DNA of 64,000 bases from Endocalyx cinctus (taxonomy: Eukaryota; Ascomycota; Sordariomycetes; Amphisphaeriales; Apiosporaceae), in the NCBI GenBank assembly GCA_001600455.1, contig BCKC01000003.1, positions 2,704,315 through 2,768,314 on the forward strand. The letters are read 5' to 3'. Of this stretch, positions 1 through 10,480 are shown piece by piece. Numbering within the stretch: position 1 is the stretch's first letter; the number at the start of each line of letters is the position of its first letter. The notes beneath the pieces were generated by a model that was given only the letters and a program-made list of their open reading frames with translations, did not search any database and had not been told where the DNA came from. A program made the position numbers and the translations under genes.

Positions 1-880
1 AGCGCTCGTCCCCTGTCAATTCGTAGATCTCAGGAAACACTTCATTGGCGCCGCCGAACTCGCCTGCGATATACAAATCCCACATGTAGTTAAGATCGTC
101 CCTAGTCAGGTTACCGGCGTAGTCCGGATGATTCTTGTCGCCGATGGTCAGGGCCAAATACGCCCAGTCTGCCATCTTTACCACCACGTCGTAAGCTTGC
201 GTGTTGTTGGTGTTGTAATACGCGTCCAGCAGGCCGCGCATGATCTTATGCTGCGTATACCACGGTGCCCAGGTATTGGTGTCGAGGTCGCTTCCGTAAA
301 CGGCCCATCGTGGCGGCCCAAGTCTTAGTACCGTATCTTCCGGCAGAGCTCCCAAGTACCCAGCGTACGTAGGGATCCAGGAAGCGTCATCGGACGCCCT
401 CTCTCTTAAAACACCCGTTTCCATTCGCCCCGTAATGGCAGCCTGACACTCAGCTAGCTCGTTTACCATCCAGGCAAGCTTTTTCTTGTAGAACTCCTCT
501 CCCTGATCGGCATAAGCCTGGGAGAGGGCTGACATGAAGTGACCAGTCCAATGTCCGCTAAGGAGTCCTCCGTCCTCCCATCCACCGGGCGGGGTCACTC
601 CATCAGGGTTAGTTCGGCCAGCCTGGTTGTTGAAGAGGACCAGGAATTTCCGCGCGTCGTACTCGTGCAATAACCATTTGATCCGGTCGCGCTTTTCCTG
701 AAGCAGGCCATCACCTAGGCTTACTTGGTCGAGTCGGAACGGCCGCACCGGCGCGGTGCCTCCTGGACCATGGTCTGCAGGCACGTCGGCTACGTGTGCT
801 CCGACAAGCATGGGAGCTCCCAAAACGAAGGCATGGAGAAGCCGACGCGGGTTGGGGAAGTTAAAACTTTCCCAGGCCAT
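1..880 (-). CDS. secreted GH127-type (DUF1680) glycoside hydrolase, partial
   Basis: An open frame runs from an ATG at 880 to the left edge (293 codons, 3' end missing). It begins with a signal-peptide-like segment (hydrophobic core LLHAFVLGAPMLVGA). The pattern that follows matches GH127/DUF1680 proteins: LxxFNNQAG, then GGWEDGGLLSGHWTGHFMSA, a CQ motif, and WAPWYTQHKIMRGLLDAYY, which resembles the family's WxPWYxxHK signature. Characterised relatives are beta-L-arabinofuranosidases acting on plant or plant-like glycans. The catalytic residues lie further downstream, outside this window, so activity cannot be judged. No intron is needed in the visible part. The family call is fairly firm; the exact substrate is unknown. 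Confidence 0.82.
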   Translation of the reverse strand, partial: MAWESFNFPNPRRLLHAFVLGAPMLVGAHVADVPADHGPGGTAPVRPFRLDQVSLGDGLLQEKRDRIKWLLHEYDARKFLVLFNNQAGRTNPDGVTPPGGWEDGGLLSGHWTGHFMSALSQAYADQGEEFYKKKLAWMVNELAECQAAITGRMETGVLRERASDDASWIPTYAGYLGALPEDTVLRLGPPRWAVYGSDLDTNTWAPWYTQHKIMRGLLDAYYNTNNTQAYDVVVKMADWAYLALTIGDKNHPDYAGNLTRDDLNYMWDLYIAGEFGGANEVFPEIYELTGDER

Positions 881-2739
881 CGAAACTTTGGTGATATCAC
901 TCGTGGCAAGTAACAGTGCCTATAAGCAAATTGTATCAGTATGTTTTGTTTATGTTTTCATTTTAGGACTGAGGCAGGTGGTTTTATTACTTAATAACCT
1001 AAGAACCCAAACAGCTCTTCTGCAGCGTGATGCTTGGGGCCTCAGAGAGAATTGTGAAGCGCGAACACTTCCGGCATATTATGGTGACAGGGGCTGGGTA
1101 GCCTAGATCTTTTTATATCACACAAGCGAATATCGAGCCCACCATCTATCCCATGTTTATCCCGTTTGTTGGTGCGTGAAGATAAGACAAGCTTCTGTAT
1201 ACCCCATGGGATTATTTCCGTAGATCGTGAGAGTGGGTTTCTGATAACGAGCCTCGCTACCAGGACCGACTGGTGCGGATGATAACGTTCCATAACGCTA
1301 TGGGGGTCATCCGCGGGTACCCCTCTTGCCAAGCCTTGCCGCTGCTACCCTAATCCAACTTATTGTTTACAATAATAAGAAGCGATTAACCACGATGAAG
1401 GATGGAGAAACAAGTTTGTAGGTGGATTAAATTTGCGTGGGTTGATTGTCTCGCGATGATAATTCAACCACGGTACACATCAGAGTTATTATTGAACGAG
1501 CCCATCATAGCAACGTTACCTAATTGCTACCCAGTCATCATCTAGGAGCGATAAGAGTGAATAGGGCCTTGCTACACGATGTCACTATTGGAGGAAAAAG
1601 ATTATTATTTAACTGTAGAGAGCAAATAACTAGATGAAATCATATGTTCTCGTGTCGCATTTCGACTACTTATCTATTCTAAGTCTAACTACGTATCTGA
1701 TAACAGCTTCTCTATCGAGCACTACTGTTATCAGCTTTTGATTCATCGGTGCTCTTTGGGGTGTAGGATTTGTTCACAGTGTTGCTCTATCATAATGTCA
1801 CGTTTTGAACCAAGCTTTAAGTTTGATTACAATCTCAGTATGCTAGTGATTAACTCCTACGTCTGTACCTGGAAGATCCACCTGCATTCACGATACCTCC
1901 CGTTACTATGCGAGGCAATTCCGCTGCAATTCACATTTATATACTTAGGTTAGTCAGCTGCCGGCCTCCGAAGCACCACTCTTCCAGCCCGCCTCGCCTC
2001 ATCCAGTAACTCTAACCCAACATCACTCCTCCAACTTGATTTCGGTGTTACCCCACCCACCCCATATATAGGAAACCACCCAAACAGCACATGAATTGAA
2101 CGACGGAGCTTGTTATTGGCTTTCTCTAACCCACAATTCAATGCGCCATATTATAATGCCGATAATTAAAGACTACACCTCTGTATAAACTTAACGTCAA
2201 TGGCAATAATTATCATCCTATAAACATGCCAAAAGTGCAACCTAAAGAAGTGACGTCATCACCAATCCGAATTAGTACGTACATGCCTCTCGTCCGCTAC
2301 ATGCATTACGTTTTCCTCGCCGAAAATTAAGCATACAGTGGTCAGCGATTATGTGAGAAATAAGGCACACTGGGGTGGTTTGTTCAGCTTCAAAAGTATT
2401 TTGCGGGGTGGTTAGTCAAACCGTTACTTATGTCGGCAGATCCAGACTTGTACCCCACCCGGGTGAATCAATAGATAGCAGGCTATTCGCTGGAAAGAGA
2501 GTAACATTCGGGGCGGCAATTCATAATTGGCCACGACGCCGTACTCCCATGTGTGCGACAGAGGTTTGGTCGCTTACATAAATAGTGCTACACGAAATAA
2601 AGTCCCCTCTTTTGAATGCAACAATGTTTCTTTTCTCTAATATTGCCATCATCTGACTCTTAAAGCTCCGTATTCAAAGGGGGGGAAAAGAGAGAGAACT
2701 TATCTATAATTCCTGACATTATCACGCTCCCTCAACGTC
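881..2739. other. intergenic, AT-rich
   Basis: This spacer separates two divergent genes, the GH127-type hydrolase and the cupin. Short open frames exist on both strands but they lack ATG starts, splice context or recognisable motifs. A 10-bp palindrome (GTGATATCAC) sits at 891-900, just upstream of the hydrolase ATG. Nothing else is supported. Confidence 0.6.
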
Positions 2740-3270
2740 ATGACCGATAACGTGTCCTCGGAGGCCACTAAGCCCCGCTGCTTCATCACCGACTTCAATA
2801 AAGACGGCGGATCTATCTACTCGAGTGCACAGAGCGAGGAACTCGAGGAGGACTCGGCGGCGATTCCGGGCATGCGTTTCTTCACCCCGTACCTATCTTC
2901 CTCGCAGCCGGTACGACTCACGGACGGCGCGGATCTAGCAGAATCCGCTTCGCTGCAGGCATCGCCCGGACTATTTCCTCCAGGGTGCACGGTGCTACGG
3001 TACGTCGACTTCTTACCTGGAGCAACGCCCGTCATGCACCGCACGGTAACGCTTGACTTCGGTGTCGTTATTTACGGCGAGGTTGAGCTCACTCTGGACT
3101 CGGGGGAGAAGCGGCTCATGAAGCCCGGAGATACCATTGTCCAGCGCGGTACCATGCACGCCTGGAAGAATCTACATCCTACCCAGGCATGTCGTGTTTT
3201 GTTTGTATTGGTCCCCATCGATCCTGTCAAGGTTAATGGAGAGGTACTTGGGGAGGTATTGGGGAAGTGA
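2740..3270 (+). CDS. cupin-domain protein
   Basis: A single-exon frame of 176 residues from ATG 2740. The C-terminal half carries a single cupin_2-type beta-barrel: a first motif region around HRTVTLDFGVVIYGEVEL (residues about 103-120) and a second, GDTIVQRGTMHAWKN, one residue shorter than the textbook G-x5-PxG-xx-H-xxx-N motif but keeping G, H and N. Many fungal proteins of this size and layout exist; some lie in polyketide gene clusters, where related cupins act as cyclases or oxygenases, others are of unknown role. Metal binding is plausible from the two histidines but unproven. The start is the first ATG after an in-frame stop, and no splice sites interrupt the frame. Confidence 0.8.
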   Translation: MTDNVSSEATKPRCFITDFNKDGGSIYSSAQSEELEEDSAAIPGMRFFTPYLSSSQPVRLTDGADLAESASLQASPGLFPPGCTVLRYVDFLPGATPVMHRTVTLDFGVVIYGEVELTLDSGEKRLMKPGDTIVQRGTMHAWKNLHPTQACRVLFVLVPIDPVKVNGEVLGEVLGK

Positions 3271-4828
3271 ATACGTAATCGGAAGAAAGCTTGCGGGGCA
3301 ATAATTATGAAATAGCTATGACTGTCATTGTTATATTAAACCATAGAACTAATTCGTTTTACTCGTGCCTCCTGCCACGTATACCGCCGCCGCCGCCGCA
3401 AAAAAAAAAAAAAAAAAAGAGTGTTCGAGAAGTTTTTGAATTATTCGAAATGTCTTTAGGGTAGGAAAAAAGTAAATACAGCTCATACTAAGAGTAAATT
3501 CTACGTAGTATATGACCGGCTCTGCTACCACCAATAATTAAGTTTGTATCCACGAAGTATATAAGCCACGGAATATTAAGTCTCTGGGAGACCCCTTTAC
3601 GTAGCTTAGGCTCTTAGGAAGCTCATGCCTCTATAGTTAATAAGTAAGATAACGACAGGGCGTGAAGCTAAGGAGATTTTGGGTGTCAACATATTAATGT
3701 TGGAACTTTTTAGGTCTAAATCATCCCCAAGAGGCTATTTAAATTACTTTAAACCCATAAACACACGTGGAAAAAATATTGAAAAGTGTAATTAGCCGTA
3801 CTGCTTTGAAAGTGCAATGAAGGTTCTTATTTCATAAACATATATAAACATATAATAGTTTCGACCTAGTGCTGCACATAACATGACAATAGGTACGGGT
3901 TAACTAGAGCATTCTACTCGTGGGCTTTATAAGTAATTACTTACTTTGCAAATATTAGAATCCGAAGTCAATTACGTGTCCTCTCCTCGCAAGACACATA
4001 GTCTAGATAATTAGTTGGTCATGAAGTCGTGAACACCCCCTTTTAGACCACTCTGGAACAAAATATTATCCCAGTTTTTGTATTGACTGTCAAATTTAAA
4101 TTAATATACGTAGTAATATCTCATCACCCATGATCATGCCCATAATATGGAGGCTTAACTCAAGATGGAAGAGATGATAAATGAGTAGGCTGTCTGCTAA
4201 TGAGTCCTTCAACTGAATTTCCTCTTTGCCCGCATTCGTACGAACAGAAATCTCCCCTTTCCTATCTAACTTGGAAAAGATTGCCGAATTACTAGTAAAT
4301 TAATAGCTATTTCCAAATATTCCCAGTAGAAATAAAAATTATTTGTTGAATATTATTAACCCTATTTCATAAACTCTTCTAGAAGCTACACTTAAATCAA
4401 AGCTAATGGATAGACCAAAAGGCGGATGGGTGACCTACAGCCCTTTCTTGCCATAAGAAAAATACAATTAAAAGTATATAATTGATTAAAGCAGTAGCTT
4501 TGAACTCTGAAATTCAACATAGTACCAGTTCGAAGTCTCAGAGGGGCAAGTTTACAAGCTAAAGGGAAGAAAAAAAGTGAGAGAATTAGACCAAAGAAAG
4601 GATGATAAACTTCAGCACATCAATATATAAGGGTCGTCCTCCCCGCTGGTATTCTAATCCATCGCTCCTGTCAAAGACACCACGTTTCAAACCATCTTAC
4701 CCAGTTATTCAACTTCTACTTGACTTAACAAAACACCATAATTATCTGATATATTATTCAATTCAATATATCGTAACATCACGATAATATCAACTCCCAT
4801 ATTATCAATACTTAATAAAGAATTGATC
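3271..4828. other. intergenic, AT-rich
   Basis: Very AT-rich spacer after the cupin gene. It holds a simple-repeat block at about 3389-3418. No coding frame with an ATG and plausible composition was found, and no RNA gene was recognised. Confidence 0.6.
3389..3418. repeat. (CCG)n tract joined to an A18 homopolymer
   Basis: Five or so CCG/GCC units run directly into a run of about 18 A. This is a simple-sequence tract and no function is implied. Confidence 0.85.
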
Positions 4829-5977
4829 ATGTTTTCATCACAAGAGACATTCGGTATCGAGCTCGATACCTCTGTATTCTACACCACAGATGATGTGGAC
4901 ATGGCCGCTATCAAGATGCCAAATTCCGGGAATGGGCCTCGCATTCTCCATATCCCGCATAAATATGTAGAAAGAGCTGTCGGTCCCTTCCTGGATCCTA
5001 GCGAGTACGAGGCCGAGTATGAAGAGTCGGCCATGAGAATAATTGATCGAACCATCAAGAAACACGTCCACTCCATCCCCAGAAATCTTCGAGGCACCTA
5101 CGTCCAGTTTGATGAGAAGGTAACAAACCATAAGCGCTGGAAAGTCCACAAAATACAAGCTACAGAATCTACGGCCGAATACCCGACGTTAAAGCACGAC
5201 ATACCGATCGTCCACGTCAGGATCAGCTCCCCCGTCTTTGCCATCACGAGAGGATCGTTCTACGAGATCCAGTCCGTCACCGACATGATGCGACGTACTT
5301 TTCGACCCAAATTTACCTGTAATGAGGACGGAAAAGAATATTGCGGGATGGACAGATGGCTTTGCATTGTGCTCCCGCCTGATACCGACGAAAGCGCCAG
5401 TCGAAACGACCTCGACGTCAACGAGTTCTCCCGAGATAAAAATACGGTTACGATTTGGACGTCCAATCTCGAAAAGGTCCAAAAATCCGATATACCGCAC
5501 CATTGGTCGCTAAAGACCGACGACTTCGACGTCCTCGACATGCTCTTCTTCTACCGAGTCTTTGAGGACAAGGAAATATTGCCTAAACGACTTCGCCAGG
5601 GCCTAGATATCATCAAACTATGCGACCATTTCACCCCAAAGAAGAAAGAACAGGAGGAAAAGGATTTTTCGACATTTACATCATGCATGGGCGCCGGTAA
5701 AAAAGCCTGGGACGAGATAACGCTAGAATGCAAGCATTTCTTCAATACATTTGGGAACGAGCTAGTACGGTATGCGGTGGAGCGCTACGAGAGGAAGGCT
5801 CTCATTCCATTGTCGGGAAATCTGTACACGGGAAACTCCCGTGACTGCCAGCTGCCGACTCGCTGCCAGTGTGGATGCTCCCCGGGTGTCTCTCAGATAG
5901 GGATAAAGGCTAGTAATAAACAAAACGAACGGATACAGATGAAGCTTAAGGCGTACAAGAGGGGTAAGGATGCCTAA
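4829..5977 (+). CDS. hypothetical protein, 382 aa
   Basis: A long uninterrupted frame with coding-like composition (382 codons from ATG 4829, taken as the first ATG). I do not recognise the family. It has no signal peptide and no membrane segment. The sequence is acidic/basic mixed, with a Lys/Glu-rich stretch near residue 275 (TPKKKEQEEKDF) and a Cys-rich patch near the C-terminus (CQLPTRCQCGC) followed by a Lys/Arg-rich tail. The Cys patch could bind metal, but spacing alone does not show this. It stands alone, with spacers over 1.5 kb on both sides. Length and absence of stops make a real gene likely; function is unknown. Confidence 0.72.
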   Translation: MFSSQETFGIELDTSVFYTTDDVDMAAIKMPNSGNGPRILHIPHKYVERAVGPFLDPSEYEAEYEESAMRIIDRTIKKHVHSIPRNLRGTYVQFDEKVTNHKRWKVHKIQATESTAEYPTLKHDIPIVHVRISSPVFAITRGSFYEIQSVTDMMRRTFRPKFTCNEDGKEYCGMDRWLCIVLPPDTDESASRNDLDVNEFSRDKNTVTIWTSNLEKVQKSDIPHHWSLKTDDFDVLDMLFFYRVFEDKEILPKRLRQGLDIIKLCDHFTPKKKEQEEKDFSTFTSCMGAGKKAWDEITLECKHFFNTFGNELVRYAVERYERKALIPLSGNLYTGNSRDCQLPTRCQCGCSPGVSQIGIKASNKQNERIQMKLKAYKRGKDA

Positions 5978-6468
5978 ATGTTATTGCATAGTCAATCAGT
6001 TACAGCGTGTAAATTTATTAATTCTTTGGGAATATAAATGGATTGGAATAATATGAAAATCGCGAGGCAATCGGTGTTAATGATGGGGCAAATTGTGGGT
6101 TTGGAGCCACACCTCCCGACTATAAATTGAGACATCTCTTTTAGGCAGTAAAGAATCGAAATAACTCTTACTACATACTTTCTCTTGATACTAAGTTGAC
6201 TCTGATAAATTCTACCTTGCATTCTCTCTCTATCTTTCGAGAACTCTCTTTGCTAGTCCTTTTATACCATCTAACGGCAGTAATTTAATAGTCCGTATCC
6301 AAAATTTGGTAGCAGCTGAGGTTGCTTTTTTTTCTCGTTCCGCTCCTTTCAATGATTTGGTGGTATAATAATTAATTTGTAGAAAGGCCCCATTCTCCTA
6401 CAAGATACCAGGTCAATTACATCTCCGAACACGAACTCCTGACCACGGGCCGTGTCAGTAAATCAATC

Positions 6469-6522
6469 GTCGACCCGAGTATTACACTGGCTTCAAGCCA
6501 GATGTTGTCCCACGTGGTCGAC
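6469..6522. repeat. nested inverted repeats
   Basis: Outer arms GTCGACC (6469-6475) and GGTCGAC (6516-6522) enclose an inner near-perfect palindrome CTGGCTTCAAGCCAG (6487-6501). Confidence 0.7.
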
Positions 6523-6980
6523 TACTAATAATAGTACCATTATTTTAGACGTCTGTGTAGCTAAGCCCCTAGGCTCTTTATACTTGTAATAATTAGATTT
6601 AATAATGCTTGTCATTGATACTACATCTCTCGATCACGTGGATAGAAAATATATTCCAAAGGCATATTTAGAAATGGGAAGAAGATACCCATCTAGCTTT
6701 TCATGTTCAAATTCGTGATCTAGATAACTATGCACCTCATAATCGGACAGAAGTTACTGTGCTCACCATTCAATCTATAAGACTTCCTCAAAACATGCCC
6801 AGCGCACCTCGACTGTCCCAACGCCGATGCTCTTTTCTCCAACCCTAGCGAGAGGGGAGAAAAATCACGTGCCACTGATTTTCTGACCCGTTACAAATAG
6901 TACTTCAGGCATGACATTGGCGCATAGACGGCGTGTGGCGTATCTCGGGTGTGATAGGGCTTTATTTCTTTATTTTTCTG

Positions 6981-7009
6981 TTTTTTTTTTTTTTTTTTTA
7001 AAAAAAAAA
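6981..7009. repeat. T-run followed by A-run
   Basis: About 19 T are followed directly by about 10 A, making a low-complexity, self-complementary tract. Confidence 0.85.
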
Positions 7010-7597
7010 TTAATTATATCCAACGTAAGTTGTCGGGCAAATCGTATAGTTTCCAGTTCATCCATTCGGAAGTAAGCAGTAAATATGTAGGACTGGTGAT
7101 ATGGGCCAAAACTATGTAATGTGGCTTCCACTCTAACAACTCATTACACCAACATAAGTTTGAAGTAGTAGTAGTTCATATTCTTTATGTATCTGCATAT
7201 ACGTACTTGTATCGTTTATATTGTACTATGATTGATTGAAGTTAGGTATATGAGATATGATTCGAGTGTAAATAAGCGGTGAGTGCCCACGAAAAGCACC
7301 CATCTCTTCTGCTCGGTATTCTACGCCGACGTCGGAAACGTGAGAAATTGTTAAAACTATAATCGGCGCTTTTAGTTAGTATGCCGTCATTCTTAAGCTA
7401 TGGTTAGAGAAGCCGGATCCCCACTGTCTCCGTGGCACTAGTTGCTGTATATGAATACGCATATATCTGAATTTCACAGGCATTAAGAGTGATATGAGAA
7501 AACCAGAGAAAGAATTATCCTTGAATATTCGTGTTATTCATCCATTGTGCCCCCCCAAGTAATACATAACATCTTAATACACCACATCAGCGACGAC

Positions 7598-9175
7598 ATG
7601 TCTACTTCTCATATCACAGAACTATCCTCCAGGATCGCCGTGAACACGGCTAAGCTAGATGATTATTTGAAAGCCAATGGCCTCCCCACCCCGTCATTTG
7701 AAGCTGATGGACCTCTTGGTTCATCGATTCCAACCGATGACCCCGAGCTTGAAGCCACGCGTATTTCTGTTATCGATGACACGCTGGAACTGAGACGTCT
7801 CATTTTGGGACCCAAAGATCACTTACTGAGCTTCACGGTATGAAAAAGAAATTACGATAGTAGGATATGAATAGAAACTTCCTAACTGAACCCATCTTTT
7901 CAACGAGTTAGCCAAGCGAATACCTGTGTCAACAAGCCATCATCCGTTTCGGTCTTGCTCACGCATTTCCGGTCGGCAGCGAAGCCACCTTCGCGGAGAT
8001 AGCAGAAAAGAGGGGTCTTCGGGAGATCGAGACCCGTCAAATTATCCGACGGGCCATACTGGCGGGGATCTTCTCCGAGCCGCGACCCGGCGTCGTCGCT
8101 CATTCGGCCGCGTCCCGCCTGTTGGCCGAAGACGAATTCGTCCACGACTGGGTGGGCATTACTACCGACGAGTTATGGCGGGCATCCGCGCAAGTCTGCG
8201 ACGCGATGGAGAAGTACCCCAAGTCCGAAGAGCCAACCGAGTCGGTGCGTGGGCTCGCTATCCTGACGCGGGGGGGCATTTGATTATCGCGGTGGTGCCT
8301 CGAGTAGTATGCTAATTGGTAGAATATAGGGATTTGCATTAGCTCACAACACGACTAAATCCATGTATAATTATTTCTCCGATCATCCTGAGAAGGCCAA
8401 GCGTTTTTCAAATTCGATGAAAGCGATTGCCAACACCGGTGGCTTAGAAATTCAGCATATCGTGGACGGGTTTCCTTGGGGGGAGATTGGAAAAGGCACC
8501 GTTGTAGACGTAAGTGGGCTCGATCTCTTTATTTTGCCAGGGGCGGAGATGCTGAAAAGAAGATTAGGTTGGAGGATCTCAGGGACACGTCTCCGTTGCT
8601 CTCGCTCGCGCGTATCCTGAATTATCACTGGTGCTTCAAGATCTGGAATCGGGTATCATCGCAGCCAAGAGGACCATGCCATCCGATGTGGCTGGTCGCA
8701 TTAAGCTTATGGCGCACGATTTTTTCACCACGCAGCCCTGCTTTGGAGCGGATGTTTTTTATTTCCGATGGATATTTCATAATTGGCCCGATAAATACTG
8801 CATAAAGATTCTGCGAAGTCTCATACCCGCGCTCAAAACCGGCGCTAAGGTGATAATCAACGACGCGGTGTCACAACCACTGGTGGCCGGGATGTCGAAT
8901 TGGAAACAGACTAGATTAAGGTGCGCATAAATTAATTTCATTCCCGAAAATTTCCTGAACCCCAAAGCTCTTAAACTCGGTTGAAAAGACCGTGTTCTTA
9001 CAAATCAAACAGGAGCACGGATCTGAATATGAAAACTATCCAGAACGCGCAAGAACGCGAAATTGATGATTGGAAAGTATTGTTCGCGGCGGCAGACCCC
9101 CGATTCAAATATCAGGGTGCAAAGCAGCCAGCTGAATCCAATCTCGCCATTATAGTACTTGAATGGCAGGAGTAA
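7598..9175 (+). CDS. SAM-dependent O-methyltransferase (fungal secondary-metabolism type)
   Basis: Five exons were deduced: 7598-7837, 7912-8244, 8330-8509, 8568-8920 and 9013-9175, giving 422 residues, the usual length for fungal O-methyltransferases of the sterigmatocystin-8-OMT type. All joins keep frame. The N-terminal dimerisation helices include the typical LPTPSFEADGP segment. The SAM-binding glycine loop VDVGGSQGHVSVALA spans the exon 3/4 join (about residues 249-263). FRWIFHNWPD carries the histidine expected as catalytic base, and QEREIDDWKVLFAAADPRF is the conserved C-terminal motif. It would transfer methyl groups to a phenolic hydroxyl of a small molecule. A trans-enoyl-reductase-like gene follows 1.3 kb downstream on the same strand, suggesting tailoring chemistry, but no synthase is visible. 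The gene appears intact. Confidence 0.88.
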
Positions 9176-9339
9176 TAACCAATGCCGGATCGCAAGTCCA
9201 ATTAAATACAGTGGCAGTTCTCTAGCTATATGAATATGAATGTCGACTTGGTAATAAGCAGCAAGATAGAAGTGGAAAAATCACAGTAGAAACAATAAAA
9301 CGGCATCAGCCAACATACTATGAATAAAAGCAAGCAAAA

Positions 9340-9380
9340 AATAAAAATAAAAATAAAAATCAAAAAATAAACAAAAAAGA
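9340..9380. repeat. A-rich simple repeat
   Basis: Repeated AAAAAT-type units and A-runs lie directly beyond the tRNA 3' end. The A6 at 9373-9378 doubles as the tRNA terminator on the minus strand. Confidence 0.7.
9373..9378 (-). terminator. Pol III T6 terminator of tRNA-Glu
   Basis: On the minus strand a run of six T begins three bases after the discriminator base of the tRNA, the normal distance for a Pol III stop. Confidence 0.75.
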
Positions 9381-9381
9381 A

Positions 9382-9471
9382 CTCCGAACCAGGGAATCGA
9401 ACCCTGGGCTACCCGGAACTCATCTTTTAAAGATTGAGAGCGGATAATGTTAGCCACTACACCAGTTCGGA
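9382..9471 (-). tRNA. tRNA-Glu (CTC anticodon) with intron
   Basis: Acceptor arms TCCGAAC and GTTCGGA pair fully, with a G discriminator. The T arm is CAGGG-TTCGATT-CCCTG. The anticodon stem ATCCG/CGGGT holds a loop starting C-T-CTC-A, giving anticodon CTC (Glu). An 18-nt intron (9417-9434) follows position 37, the canonical site. The mature length would be 72 nt. Confidence 0.88.
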
Positions 9472-10480
9472 TATAGCACCGATTTCTGATTGGTTGTTGT
9501 TCTGCCGTTTATCTAAAGTAAAATAAGGTGAATTTTCAATGAGAATTTAGTGTCGTACTGTACCACTCCCCGCCCCCACCTTTACGTAGTACAGTACACT
9601 GCTGTGTAGTTGAATGGTCGGTCGGGAAAAGACCACACTTTTGTATTATGTGCCGCGACGACGGAATAGAATCCGGTAAGTGATTCCAACTCCAACTTAT
9701 CTTAACAGCAATCTTATATAAACATATATGTAACCTATATATTATTAGATCTTTACATATAAGTATATGTACAGAGTACTGCGCCCTTCGTTGACTGCCT
9801 ACCCTGCCACCTTAGCGGTATTAATAAAGATAATCGTGCATTGCCAAGGTGTTGTAGCATGGTGCTCTAGAATTATTCAGCAAGATGCAGGATAGGTTAG
9901 GTATACTACGCAATATTAACGCTGACTTATCGTATTTTCGCTCACTAATCCACAAAAATACCAATCAAATAAAGGGCGCGACATGGGCAGATGGGATGAG
10001 TATCGCGAATGCGTCTTGACTTAAGTGTTTCATCATATATTGATGTCCTCGAAAGAGGGATTAAGGCACATGACAAATATTTCATCGTGTTTCGACCTCA
10101 AAATGAACTGCATTCTACATGCATGGGCTCATAGTTGGGCAGACGTACGCCTTGTCAATCAATGGTTGACGATATTTTCAACATGCGGATTAGAAATATG
10201 CGACGCTCCAAAGAGTTGGAGATGGGTTATTATTCATAGATTTCAATGGGTCGAAAGTCGAAAGTCGAAAGCCATGGTGAATTGAAGAAATGAAGTTTTA
10301 TCTATAAGTATGGTCTTTACCCGCGTGGTGTGTAGAATTCGTAGAAAAAAGAAAAACCACAATCCATAGACACCAACGACATAACAGCACAGTGATCATT
10401 CACCCACAAGTTGACCCTCTCAAGAATCCCATCATACTTACGAAAATAGATAACAATAACCATATCATCGTCTCTTCAAA
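9472..10480. other. intergenic
   Basis: Spacer between the divergent tRNA-Glu and enoyl-reductase genes. It contains an imperfect inverted repeat (GTACTGTAC near 9555, GTACAGTAC near 9590) around a C-rich stretch, and a short GTCGAAA triplication near 10255. The 86-codon frame at 10025 has no family resemblance and was not accepted. Confidence 0.55.

Larger units (their letters stand above)
5978..7597. other. intergenic, AT-rich
   Basis: Spacer between the unknown gene and the O-methyltransferase. It contains nested inverted repeats at 6469-6522 and a T19/A10 homopolymer block at about 6981-7009. No gene was found. Confidence 0.6.

Noticed and set aside
10025..10285. 86-codon plus-strand frame
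   Set aside because: No motif, composition like spacer, no support from neighbours.
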